A stretch of 62,619 bases of DNA from Thiotrichaceae bacterium (GTDB lineage: Bacteria > Pseudomonadota > Gammaproteobacteria > Beggiatoales > Beggiatoaceae). Below the pieces are notes generated by a model. The model was not told the origin of the DNA. It searched no databases and saw nothing but the letters and a program-made list of their open reading frames with translations. The DNA is taken from contig JAOZSV010000003.1 of NCBI GenBank assembly GCA_029939505.1, positions 13,692-76,310 of the forward strand. The letters run 5' to 3'. The position numbers and the translations under genes are program-made. Shown here piece after piece: positions 38,852 to 48,800 of this stretch. The stretch's first letter is position 1. The number at the start of each line of letters is the position of its first letter.

Positions 38852-39362
38852 TGATTAATGGTGAATGTGTTTAATGATGAATGATTAACTGATGTTACGC
38901 ACTATGTTTCCAAGATGTTTAAGAAGCGGTGAAACGATATTTAAGAAATCCGATTTTTGAAAAAATCGGATTTCTTAGCGGCGAAACGATATTTAAGAAA
39001 TCCGATTTTTGAAAAAATCCGATTTCTAAGCGGCGAAACGATATTTAAGAAATCCGATTTTTGAAAAAATCCGATTTCTAAGTTTGAATAGAATCGCTTT
39101 GCGTAACATCAGTGATTAATGGTGAATGATGCGAATTAAGAGTTGAAATTGGAGTTCAACGCTTCAGCTTTGAATTTTTGGAGTTCAACTGGTGAAAATT
39201 CGCAAAAAGTGGAGCGATGACAAACAAATCTTAAAAAACAATAATTTACATTCACCATTCACCATTCTTCTGGTTATTTTTGAAAAAATTAATTTCGTCA
39301 TAATGGAAAATCGACAACTAAACCTGACAGGTTTATTAAAACCTGTCAGGTTTGAAGCAACA
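38852..39362. repeat. Intergenic repeats with a MITE
   Basis: 511 bp holding the ACTGATGTTACGCA MITE (38888-39113), GGAGTTCAACGC repeats (~39149-39190), ATTCACCATTCA simple repeats and an AACCTGACAGGTTT palindrome pair (~39322-39355). A 62-codon frame from 39192 consists of repeat sequence and is not credited. Confidence 0.8.
38888..39113. mobile_element. MITE, ACTGATGTTACGCA family, copy B
   Basis: 226 bp. Terminal repeats ACTGATGTTACGCA / TGCGTAACATCAGT are flanked by GATTA on both sides (38883-38887, 39114-39118). The interior is three tandem units of ~51 bp, each GCGGCGAAACGATATTTAAG plus an AAATCCGATTTTTG hairpin. Confidence 0.92.
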
Positions 39363-39926
39363 TTAATGAATCATCCTTGAACCCCCATAATAATCAAATT
39401 CTTCTTCTATCTGCTCAAGCAACTGTTCTTGAAAACATTTTTTACACATAAATTTTATCGTCAAATCTAAATGTGAATGAGGATAACTTTCAAGAATATT
39501 GTTGACGCAATCATTTCTCTCTTCAGGATCGACAACAATTTGATTCACATTATCCTCATCCTCATCAATTTTAAAAGAAACGATACAGACGAAACTTTTA
39601 CCATGCTCTTCATGTTCGAGATTATCCATGAATGGCATGTTAGGCACACTTTGATCCTCTTCTTCCTCTTGCTCTTCCTGTTTGCTTTGAATAAAATTAT
39701 CAAGCAACTCAAGCCATTCTTGAAGTTCAATATATTGCGGATTTTTACCAGACTGCTCGCTAAAAGTCATCATTATCCGTGTTTGATGTGTGGGAAATTC
39801 ATCCGCAGGGTACTCAAGACTCACAACATCATTATCATCAAATATATGCTTGAGTTCATCGGAGGTGACGGAAATGAGAAGTTGAGAAATGTCTTCAGAT
39901 GGTTCAGCTTTCAATTGATTTGTCAT
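39363..39926 (-). CDS. Acidic protein with a C-terminal CxxC motif, unknown
   Basis: 187 aa from MTNQLKAEPSEDISQLL at 39926; the 50 codons before it lie in repeat DNA and are discounted. Strongly acidic, with a run of Glu/Asp (QEEQEEEEDQSVP) around residue 100. The C terminus has MCKKCFQEQLLEQIEEEFDY, where CxxC could bind metal. No known domain is recognised. The stop is followed directly by AACCTGACAGG repeats. Composition and length look genuine. Confidence 0.6.
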   Translation of the reverse strand: MTNQLKAEPSEDISQLLISVTSDELKHIFDDNDVVSLEYPADEFPTHQTRIMMTFSEQSGKNPQYIELQEWLELLDNFIQSKQEEQEEEEDQSVPNMPFMDNLEHEEHGKSFVCIVSFKIDEDEDNVNQIVVDPEERNDCVNNILESYPHSHLDLTIKFMCKKCFQEQLLEQIEEEFDYYGGSRMIH

Positions 39927-40210
39927 GGGATATATCCTATATTGCGGTTCTAATCTGAATCCAGGTTTCTGATCAAAGTGTCGAAGCAGAAGGCAAAGGC
40001 TGTAAAACAGCAGGCAGGGGTTCAATGTCATTAAGTTAAGGGCAGACACGCAGGTGTGCAGCCTACAAAACTCCACCTATTCAGAAGCTGTAGGGGCGAA
40101 CCTGCGTGTTCGCCCTAGCCCTAGCTTAACTAAAGCGTCTGCAACATGAGAAGTCGATTTTATTTGATGCACATTCCTCAATAGTGACTAAAAATGTTAA
40201 AAGAACCCGT
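39927..40210. repeat. CATTAAGTTAAGGGCAGAC element upstream of the acidic-protein gene
   Basis: The segment 40027-40135 resembles the element at 31589-31697: CATTAAGTTAAGGGCAGAC at one end, TAGGGGCGAACCTGCGTGTT near the other, and TAGCTTAACT as a degraded inverse end. Confidence 0.6.
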
Positions 40211-40966
40211 TTATTCTACTACAAATCTATCCCCAGCGGCAACTTCACCATCATCAATCACTTGTACATAAATCCCCAAATAGCAATGCTTAAACGTTTT
40301 AAGCAAACTTGACGGAATCTGTAAATCTCGCTCCGCCGTTTGCGGATTAACATTAGTTGCAGCACAGCGTTGAATGGGTTTAAAAACACGCACTTTAGCT
40401 GTACCTAATATAAATTCTTTACCCACCCAATTTAACTCATCCCAAGGCGGTGTCTCATCAAAATAGACATTCGCACGAAATCGCAAAGGATGAACAGTTG
40501 TACCTAACACCTTCTCCAATTCACGCACACTGGCTAAATTGATACATGATAACACCTTTGCATCAACATCAGAAAAGCTATGTTTAGGGGCTTGCACCAA
40601 TTTGGGAATTCCCCGTATTTCATCGCCAAGATATTGAGCCAAAAAATCTTCAATCGCTTTTCGCCCATCACTTTCCTGTAAACAACCACTAACAAGTTGT
40701 TTATCTTTTTGGAAAATCTGCAAAATACCTGTACTATCATTATAAATCGTACTCAAAGCCGCCAAACGTTCATTTTTCATCAACATCAAAAAATGCGTTT
40801 TAGGAAGATGCTGTGGTGCATCTGGGTTAAAATGGTTTGTTCCATGCGCTAAAGCAAAACAGCGATCCAGTGGCATTGTTTCACCCGTTTTTAAAGAGAC
40901 GCGCTGCAATTCCTCAGGGCTCATGCCCTTAATTGGATAACGATAAAGATGAGTGATTGTTGACAT
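40211..40966 (-). CDS. MOSC-domain protein
   Basis: 251 aa with an N-terminal MOSC_N beta-barrel (ITHLYRYPIKGMSPEELQRV, LDRCFALAHG) and a C-terminal MOSC domain with the conserved cysteine near residue 202 in VFKPIQRCAATNVNP and the closing GDRFVVE. MOSC proteins relate to molybdenum-cofactor sulfurases and mARC-type reductases and carry sulfur or molybdopterin on that cysteine. No molybdenum genes are adjacent. The gene appears complete and is flanked by repeats. Confidence 0.92.
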   Translation of the reverse strand: MSTITHLYRYPIKGMSPEELQRVSLKTGETMPLDRCFALAHGTNHFNPDAPQHLPKTHFLMLMKNERLAALSTIYNDSTGILQIFQKDKQLVSGCLQESDGRKAIEDFLAQYLGDEIRGIPKLVQAPKHSFSDVDAKVLSCINLASVRELEKVLGTTVHPLRFRANVYFDETPPWDELNWVGKEFILGTAKVRVFKPIQRCAATNVNPQTAERDLQIPSSLLKTFKHCYLGIYVQVIDDGEVAAGDRFVVE

Positions 40967-41260
40967 AGTTATTTATAATTGTGAATTATGAATTATGAAT
41001 TATGAATGAAATCATTCAAGAAAATTTTTTTTTATCAAGTAACTACTCAGCCTTGAAATCAATTTCAAGGCTGAAAGCTAAAGTCTGCTAAAGCAGACTA
41101 ATTAAATAATTTAAGTGCTGAAGCACAAATTATCGTATATTATAATGGTGAATGATGAATTATAAATGATGAATTATGAATTATGAATGAAATCAATCAT
41201 TTAAAGAAAATTTTTAGTTTATCACCATTCACGATTAACTTAAAATGACAGGATTAGATA
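40967..41260. repeat. GAATTATGAATT simple repeats and palindromes
   Basis: ATTATGAATTATGAATGA tandem copies twice (~40982 and ~41165), a CAGCCTTGAAATCAATTTCA palindrome (~41048-41073) and a degenerate AGTGCTGAAGCACAAATTAT half element (~41115). No gene. Confidence 0.7.
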
Positions 41261-41872
41261 ATGTCTTATAGTGATTTCAATCTCAAACAAGTTCAAAAGG
41301 ATTTCAACTTAGAAATTATTGAAAAATTAGGTATTTTTTCAAAAATTAAAAAGTCAGAAATTAGTGATTATTTTATGATCACCTTAGAAGAAAATATTCC
41401 ATTAGCGGTTTCTATTAACACAGAAAAAGCGAAATCAGAATTAATTATTTCCAATGTCTTAATTGAAGTAAGAAAAATATTTGATAGAAAAATTAGTTTT
41501 TTTTCTGGCATTGAATTTAATATTGATAAAGAAAAAGGATTAAATGGTTATTGTGATTTTATGATCAGTTTATCCTCAGAACAATTGTTTGTAAAATCCC
41601 CGATTATCATACTTGTGGAAGCAAAAAACGAAAATATGATGGGGGGACTTGGACAATGTATTGCGGAGATGGTTGCTGCAAGAATGTTTAATGAAAAAGA
41701 AGGTAATAATATACCGTCAATCTATGGTACAGTGACAACAGGTCTTTTTTGGAAATTTATCAAATTGACGAATAATATCGTTGAAATTGATTTGAAAGAT
41801 TATAGCATTGAAGATAATCCTGAACGGGTGATTGGTATATTATCATCAATGATGAAAGAGAAGGAAAATTAA
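41261..41872 (+). CDS. PD-(D/E)XK nuclease-like protein abutting guaA
   Basis: 203 aa. The arrangement Asp99 in NGYCDFMIS, Glu120 and Lys122 in IIILVEAKNE, and Gln132 in GGLGQCIAEM fits a PD-(D/E)XK restriction-like core, D-x(20)-ExK-x9-Q. The rest (IYGTVTTGLFWKFIKL) is like short uncharacterised proteins often seen in cyanobacteria and sulfur bacteria. The stop is directly followed by the guaA ATG with no gap, which implies co-transcription. The link to GMP synthesis is unexplained. Codon use is lower in GC than guaA, a hint that the gene was inserted upstream. Confidence 0.7.
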   Translation: MSYSDFNLKQVQKDFNLEIIEKLGIFSKIKKSEISDYFMITLEENIPLAVSINTEKAKSELIISNVLIEVRKIFDRKISFFSGIEFNIDKEKGLNGYCDFMISLSSEQLFVKSPIIILVEAKNENMMGGLGQCIAEMVAARMFNEKEGNNIPSIYGTVTTGLFWKFIKLTNNIVEIDLKDYSIEDNPERVIGILSSMMKEKEN

Positions 41873-43438
41873 ATGCCAAATATCCACGCTCATCGTATTT
41901 TAATCCTTGATTTTGGTTCACAATATACGCAACTAATTGCTCGACGCATCAGGGAAGCAGGTGTTTACTGTGAAATTCACCCCTACGACATTAAAAAACA
42001 AGCGATTTCTGATTTTAAGCCCAAAGGCATTATTTTATCGGGTAGCCCTGAATCTGTAAATGAAAAAGAGATTCGCGCCCCAGATTGTATTTTCACCCTT
42101 GGCGTACCCATATTAGGCATTTGTTATGGTATGCACATCATGACATTACAATTGGGAGGAGAAGTTGAAACATCCCATTTGCGTGAATTTGGTTATGCCC
42201 AAGTGCGTGCAAGGGGGCATTCGCAATTACTCCACAACATTGAAGATCATATCAGCGAAGAGGGCTATGGCTTATTAGAAGTCTGGATGAGTCACGGTGA
42301 TCGCGTCACTCACTTACCCCCTGATTTTAAAATCATTGCATCAACAGATAACGCGCCCATTGCAGCCATCGCTGATGAATCTCGTCATTTTTACGGCTTA
42401 CAATTTCACCCTGAAGTCACTCACACTTTACAAGGCGCAACGATTTTACAACGATTTGTAGAGGACATCTGTCGCTGTGATGCGTTATGGTTCCCGGCTC
42501 TGATGATTAATGACAATATTGAGCGAATTCAAGCTCAAGTCGGTAAAGACAAAGTACTATTAGCATTATCGGGCGGTGTCGATTCATCAGTTGTAGCCGC
42601 CCTATTGCACCGCGCCATCGGCGAACAATTAACCTGCGTCTTTGTTGATAACGGCTTACTCCGTTTACATGAAGCCGATCAAGTCATGGCGACTTTTGTT
42701 CAACATCTTGGCGTGCGCGTCATACGTGTTGATGCCCAAGCGCGTTTTTTAAGCGCGTTAAAAGGAATATCTGATCCTGAGCAAAAACGGAAAATCATTG
42801 GTCACTTATTTATTGACGTTTTTGAAGAAGAAGCGTCTAAATTAAAAAATGTGGCTTGGCTCGCACAAGGAACCATTTACCCCGATGTGATTGAATCCGC
42901 CGCTTCAGGCAAAGCAGGGGTTATTAAATCTCATCACAATGTCGGCGGTTTACCCGATAAAATGAAACTGAAACTCATTGAACCACTACGTGAATTATTT
43001 AAAGATGAAGTGCGTAAAATTGGCGTAGAATTAGGTTTGCCGTATGAAATGGTTTATCGTCACCCCTTTCCAGGACCCGGTTTAGCTGTGCGGATTTTAG
43101 GCGAAGTCAAAAAGACTTATGCTGATATTTTGCGCCAAGCAGATGCCATTTTTATTGAAGAATTATACAAACAGGGCTGGTATAATAAAGTCAGCCAAGC
43201 ATTTGCTGTATTCTTACCGGTAAAATCGGTGGGCGTGATGGGGGATGCACGGCATTATGACTATGTCGTCGCTTTACGTGCGGTAGAAACGGTTGATTTT
43301 ATGACAGCACGGTGGGCGCAATTACCTTATGATCTCTTAGAAAAGCTGTCAAATCGAATTATTAATGAAGTGGCGGGCATTTCACGAGTCACTTATGATA
43401 TTTCTGGTAAACCACCAGCGACGATTGAATGGGAATAG
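41873..43438 (+). CDS. guaA: GMP synthase (glutamine-hydrolysing)
   Basis: 521 aa, normal length. Converts XMP to GMP with ATP and glutamine. N-terminal class I glutaminase with nucleophile Cys in [10 protein letters not shown] and the [10 protein letters not shown] His/Glu pair. The ATP pyrophosphatase P-loop is [17 protein letters not shown]. The C-terminal dimerisation domain has [17 protein letters not shown] and ends KPPATIEWE. guaB is not adjacent. The start ATG touches the stop of the upstream nuclease-like gene, and the SD GAGAAGGA lies inside that gene's end. Confidence 0.98.
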   Translation: MPNIHAHRILILDFGSQYTQLIARRIREAGVYCEIHPYDIKKQAISDFKPKGIILSGSPESVNEKEIRAPDCIFTLGVPILGICYGMHIMTLQLGGEVETSHLREFGYAQVRARGHSQLLHNIEDHISEEGYGLLEVWMSHGDRVTHLPPDFKIIASTDNAPIAAIADESRHFYGLQFHPEVTHTLQGATILQRFVEDICRCDALWFPALMINDNIERIQAQVGKDKVLLALSGGVDSSVVAALLHRAIGEQLTCVFVDNGLLRLHEADQVMATFVQHLGVRVIRVDAQARFLSALKGISDPEQKRKIIGHLFIDVFEEEASKLKNVAWLAQGTIYPDVIESAASGKAGVIKSHHNVGGLPDKMKLKLIEPLRELFKDEVRKIGVELGLPYEMVYRHPFPGPGLAVRILGEVKKTYADILRQADAIFIEELYKQGWYNKVSQAFAVFLPVKSVGVMGDARHYDYVVALRAVETVDFMTARWAQLPYDLLEKLSNRIINEVAGISRVTYDISGKPPATIEWE

Positions 43439-43690
43439 GTTTAAAACGTATCTTCTCTAAATTCTGTGGAAAAAACCTGACAGGTTTGGGCCAGTTAAGT
43501 AGGTCGGGTTAGATGGCGACGCAAAGTAACCCGACACAATTTATTAGGTAAGTAGGTCGGGTTAGATGGCGTCGCAAAGTAACCCGACACAATTTATTAG
43601 GTAAATGTCGGGTTACGTTATCACGCGACGCGTGATAAGCTAACCCGACCTACCATACTACCATACTGAGTCGTGACGACTCCAGAACAT
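43439..43690. repeat. GTAGGTCGGGTTAGATGGCG repeat, tandem plus inverted copies
   Basis: Two direct copies (~43499 and ~43550) ending CAATTTATTAGGTAA, followed by an inverted arm TGTCGGGTTACGTTATC ... GCTAACCCGACCTACC, form a large hairpin after guaA. The same family is at 31739-31903. A half AACCTGACAGGTTT precedes it. Confidence 0.8.
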
Positions 43691-45178
43691 TTAAATCTTT
43701 TGAGGCACAACAGACTCAAAAGCAAGCCCTGTTTGTATCAAGGCATTAGCGTCAGGATTTTGTGATAAATGGGGCATTCCTGTTGGCTGCGCGACCTGTT
43801 GAGGAAGTACAACTATCGGCTGAAGTGCGACAGCTTGTTGAGGTACGATCATCGGCTGAAGTGCGACAGGCTGTTGTTGAGGTACGAGCATTGATGCTAA
43901 TACCTGTTGAGGTACAACGGACTGTTGCTGAGAAACAACCATCGGCTGAGGTACGAGAGCTTGAGGTATAACACTCCCCATCTGTTGAGGAATTGGCTGC
44001 TGAGGTACGCCCATTTCAGGCGCAACTGGCGGCTTTTTACGTCCAAATTTTAAGAAAAACAAAAAGAATATGGCAATGCCGATAAGTATTACACTCAATA
44101 CGGGACGATAGAATAACCATGCAATAGCAATGGTTATAAGAGAAAATACAGCAGCTAGAATAAAAGAGGTAATAGTCGTTGCGATTTCAACAAATCGCCC
44201 TAAAAAAGGAACAACGCTTGCCAGTACTATCAGTACACTAAATACCATAAAAAGACCAAAAAACATCATCAAAAATCCTGTCAAACGAGAACTCCAAGTT
44301 TCAATGACATTGCTCATCGTAGCGCGTTCAAATATTTCTTCGGCGGTCACGGTACCATATTCAAGCAATTCAATAGACTCGCCTACTTGAGTCGTATAAG
44401 CCGCTAAACGGAAACCAACCTGTTTGGCGATAACACTGATAGTCGTGGGCTGGACTATTTGAAATTTTATCCGTAGATCACCAATTTTATGAAATTTAGG
44501 GTTTTCAACCAGGTAGAAATACTCTCCCTTGAAATAGATGTTTTCAAATTGTGGTCCAAATGTGACATTGAGCTTTTCCAACACCTGCCCTCGCCAGCTT
44601 TCCTCTATCTTTAAATCAGAATAAGAGTTTATCTTATCGACAAAACCCTTTGATAGGGTGAACTCACCCAATTTAACCTGTTGGGCAGTAAATGTCTCTC
44701 CGCTAACTGGCATGTCAGCAGGATTTTTATGACCTTCTTCTTCAAAGTGCTTGGAATCAATAAGGTGTTTTGACCATATTTTGGAATAGGTTCGCGTGCT
44801 ATCCTCCAAAAGTCTATCCAGCTTTGACTCTTCAGACTCTTTCCATTGGTACATTTCCACCACACGCCGCAATTTGAGCATAAGGGTTGCATCAACGCCA
44901 ACCTCAAAATCGGTTAAAACTTCGTTTGTCGTCGCTTCACCAGTTAAATGAATGAGTCTGCCATCATTATCTTCTATAACATGATTAGCATTAACTGAAG
45001 TGACGATGCGCCCACCTTCTTCCAAAGCTTGAGCGCGATCAACAGAATGACCTTCATTCAAAAACAACAACGGAAAAGCACCAAAAAACAAGGTGAAGCC
45101 TATTAGGGCAACGGTGAGAGATTCTTTCATTCGATCCCCCCAGGGTTGATTATTTACATTATATGAATTGGGCATCAT
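43691..45178 (-). CDS. TMEM43-like membrane protein with a Q/P/V-rich tail
   Basis: 495 aa. SD GGAG lies 4 bp before two adjacent ATGs (45178, 45175). One helix near residues 20-42 (TVALIGFTLFFGAFPLLFLN) is followed by NEGHSVDRAQALEEG, then a large soluble middle and four closely spaced helices at ~300-385. This is the TMEM43/LUMA layout known from the nuclear envelope of animals and also found in bacteria. The last ~100 residues are a low-complexity tail of VPQQ-, VALQP- and VSQQ-type repeats, unlike the rest. Bacterial function is unknown. Confidence 0.85.
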   Translation of the reverse strand: MMPNSYNVNNQPWGDRMKESLTVALIGFTLFFGAFPLLFLNEGHSVDRAQALEEGGRIVTSVNANHVIEDNDGRLIHLTGEATTNEVLTDFEVGVDATLMLKLRRVVEMYQWKESEESKLDRLLEDSTRTYSKIWSKHLIDSKHFEEEGHKNPADMPVSGETFTAQQVKLGEFTLSKGFVDKINSYSDLKIEESWRGQVLEKLNVTFGPQFENIYFKGEYFYLVENPKFHKIGDLRIKFQIVQPTTISVIAKQVGFRLAAYTTQVGESIELLEYGTVTAEEIFERATMSNVIETWSSRLTGFLMMFFGLFMVFSVLIVLASVVPFLGRFVEIATTITSFILAAVFSLITIAIAWLFYRPVLSVILIGIAIFFLFFLKFGRKKPPVAPEMGVPQQPIPQQMGSVIPQALVPQPMVVSQQQSVVPQQVLASMLVPQQQPVALQPMIVPQQAVALQPIVVLPQQVAQPTGMPHLSQNPDANALIQTGLAFESVVPQKI

Positions 45179-45873
45179 TTATCTCCATATTTGAATTTAA
45201 AACAATGAATGCGAATTAAGAGTTAAAATAGTGTCCATCTGGAAACACTTCCAAAGCGAAAGGTTTGGAATTTTAAAAGCCGTTTCAGGATGGACACTAA
45301 AATAGGAGTCCAACGCTTCAGCTTTGGGCGGACTGACAAAGCTAAAGCGTTTTCGAGATTTGAGTTTTTTGAAAAAAAACTCCATTCTAGGTTCAAGTTT
45401 TTTCGGTAAAAAAACTTGAACCTAGAATCGAGGCTAAAGTTTTTTCTTCAAAAAAATTTTAGCCTCGAATGCTTTCACTCGACTATCAAGTTTTTTAACA
45501 ACCAGTATTCAAAACACAATTCGAGGCTAAAGTTTTTTCTTTAAAAAAACTTTAGCCTCGAAAACAACAAGCACTATAACTATAAGCACTATAACTACAA
45601 GGATTATTTATAAGAAAGGATAATCACTCGGTATTTTTTAAATAATTGATTTATAATCGTTTTTTATCTCTCCTTTCTTATAAATAATCCTTGTAGTTAT
45701 CGTTTAAAAAACTTGATAGTCGAGTTTCAGCCTTGAAATTGATTTCAAGGCTGAGTCGTTACAAAAAACTCAAATCTCGAACTCCATTTTCAAAAAAAAA
45801 TTCAACTCACCATTCGAGGTCTGAGTTTTTCTTCAAAAAACTCAAACCTCGAAACCATTCAGTATATCACACC
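45179..45873. repeat. Dense nested repeat tract
   Basis: 695 bp, no gene. Contains a CTAGGTTCAAG hairpin (45385-45427) inside the remains of another hairpin and two TTCGAGGCTAAAG hairpins (~45430, ~45521). An outer inverted pair, CTCGACTATCAAGTTTTTT (~45478) and AAAAAACTTGATAGTCGAG (~45707), encloses the 110-bp MITE 45591-45700. A CAGCCTTGAAATTGATTTCA palindrome and a CGAGGTCTGAG/CTCAAACCTCG hairpin follow. Confidence 0.85.
45591..45700. mobile_element. 110-bp MITE with 30-bp terminal inverted repeats
   Basis: The left end ATAACTACAAGGATTATTTA continues to AAGAAAGGA at 45620, and the right end 45671-45700 is its reverse complement by inspection. The central 50 bp is AT-rich and non-coding. 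A diverged copy is at ~62303-62415. Confidence 0.85.
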
Positions 45874-48800
45874 CTAATCAATACATTGACTCACAATACT
45901 AACCAACATACGTTTTCTATCCTTAAAAATGACTCGGCTTGCCATAATTTGTACTTCAATGGACTGACCATTGCGATGCTGTTCTTCACGGCGTTTGAAA
46001 AACTTCTCTTCCTCCTGCGTCATCAATATACTATAATATTCACGCACCGCACTATCATGGACTGCTGGCGGTAATAATATTGTAAAAGCCTGTCCTAGTA
46101 ATTCATCCTGACGATATCCATACAATTCAGCAAACGCTTGATTCACTTGTAAAAAACGTCCTCTGTCATCTGTGACACAAATACCCAAGTTAGCTACTTC
46201 AAAGACTGATGCAAGAAAAGTTTCATTTTCACGAAAACTTTGTTCTTGAAAACGATCCTGCAATGATGATTGACTTTTTTTCTGTTCTGTAATATCAATC
46301 GCAAAAACAATGACACCTATTAGATGACCTTGAGCATTCTGATAAGGAATTTTATCAAACTGTAACCAACGTGTAAACTCTTCCTTTGAATTTGACGTTT
46401 CATCTTCTGAAGTCTCTTTCAGAGTACACACTATGCCATAATGGGGACGACCCAACTGAATAACGACCTGACAATCAGTGTACTTTTCAAGCTCTTCTTT
46501 ATGGTTTTTAAAGGTTTTTTCGGCTCTTTGATTATAGCGCAATAAATGATTCTCTTTATCACGATACCAAATCATCGCAGGTACGGTATTGAAAATCATT
46601 TGGTATTCCTGCCATTGCTTTCGTAGCATATCCCACATTCGTTTACGTTCACTGATATCGTGCATCAAACCAAAACTAAATATAATGTTATTCTTGGCAT
46701 CACGCACCGCATCAACTCGCTGCCAAATTGGAAATGGAGAGTTATTCTTGTATAGAACATTTAACTCGCCCTCCCAACTTTGACCATTTGCCAAAGCGGG
46801 CATCATTTCCTCTTCCCAAATTTTTCTGGATTCCATTGGGTAATGATCAAATAAATTCTTTTCTTTAGCTTCTTTGAAAGAAATTCCAAACAGTTTTTCA
46901 TAAGCTCGATTAACATAAATCAATTTTTCTTCTGCACTTCTAATCGCAATAGCTTCTTCGGAAGATTCAATGATAGATTTAAACAAACGTAAATGCCCTT
47001 CTGCTTTTTTACGCTCCGTCACATTAATTCCCACGCAAAAAAAATAATCAAGTTTTCCATTCGCCTTCACGACAGCACTGCTATGCCACTCGACCAGTAA
47101 TAATTGACCGGTTTTAGTTTTAATATGGTATTCTGCTCGTGAAGATTGCATAGATTTAATCAGATTGCCAAATTCAGTAGAAACTAATGGACGCTCTTTT
47201 TCAGGAATAAAAAGCGTCAGAAAGTCAGATTTTTCTACTTGAACATGCGAATATTCCGTCGCTTGCAGCATCATCTGATTTATCATACGAATTTGACCAT
47301 TAGGATTGAGTGCGAAAAAAAATGCAGGAGAGGTTTGAATCAAAGACTGTACAAAATCTCTTTCTTGACGAAGTGCTTCATCATAAGCTTTACGTTCTGT
47401 AATATCGCGCAATGCGGCACACACTAAAGATCGTCGTCCTTGAAACAAGTAAGAATCACCGCTAAACACTTCCACCGGAAAGACGGTACCATCCTTTTTC
47501 TTATGCCAACGCAGGGGAATAGATTGTCGTTTATTGCCATTCCCAAAAGCCCCTCGCGTTTTCACGGGTTCAGCAGAAATATCATCGGTTTTCATGTGCA
47601 ACCATTCATTTTTACTGTACCCATATAAGTCAATAGTCGCTTGATTGACATCAAAAATATGTTGGGTATTACTATCAAACACGACGATTGGATTATAAGC
47701 GACTTCAAATAACTGTCGATACTTTGATTCATTTTCCCACAAAGCGGTTTCAAGTTGATGTCTATCAGAAATATCGCGCACAGCCATCATTAATACTGGC
47801 TTACCTTTAAACAAAAAAGGATTGGTTGTGGTTACTTCCACTGGAAAAACCGTTCCATCCTTTTTTTTATGGTACCGTGTTGATATTGATTTCGTCCCTT
47901 TTCTTATTATATGCTCTGTTTTATTAGGTCGTGCTGACAACATTGTTTTTTGGGACTTTAACAATTGATGGCGGCTGTAACCATATAAATGTGTCGTTGA
48001 TTTATTCACATCCAATATATCCATTGTCTCCGCATCTACCATAAAAATGGCATCCGATTCGACCTCCATCAATCGTTGATATTTCAGTTCTAGTTTGTTT
48101 AACTCATCTTCAAAACGACGCGGTTCTGTTGTATCTATATGCGTTCCTACCATCCGATATGGTTTACCACTTGAGTCTCGAACCATGATGGAACGACTTA
48201 AAAACAACCGATAATTTCCATCCTTATGCTGTAAACGATGGGTATTTTCACATACCGGTGTCAAACCGGCTAAATGATCCTGAATTTCTTTCATTACCCG
48301 CTTATAATCCGCCTTATGAATGCGTTTATGCCATGATTTCACCTGTCGTAACAATTCATGTTCTTCAAATCCTAACATTTTTTCCCAACGCCCTGAAAAA
48401 TACATTTCATTCGTTGATAAATTCCAATCCCATAAGTCGTAATTATTTTCTGGTACACATCCGTTATGCGCGTTTAAATTTTCACGTAAGGCTTGCTCTG
48501 TTTCTTTGAATGGTGTTATATCTGAAAATGATATGATGACTGCGTAGGGAATTGTGACATCATCACGCCATAATGGATGAGTATGAATCCGAATCCAAAT
48601 CACCGAATCATCTGGCTTGACTATGCCCATGACTACATCGGCATAAGATTGCCCCGTTCGTAATGTACAAATCGCTGGATGGCTTTCCGTTGGAAACAGT
48701 GAACCATCTTCATGAATAATCCGCCAATCTGGATCAACTAAAGTCCATCCCATCATTTGATCAGCAGATAAACCTAAAATACGCTCTGCACTTGGATTAC

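Noticed and set aside
39477-39953. 158-codon plus-strand frame opposite the acidic protein
   Set aside because: Hydrophobic complement of an acidic gene; the minus-strand protein has the more plausible composition and start.
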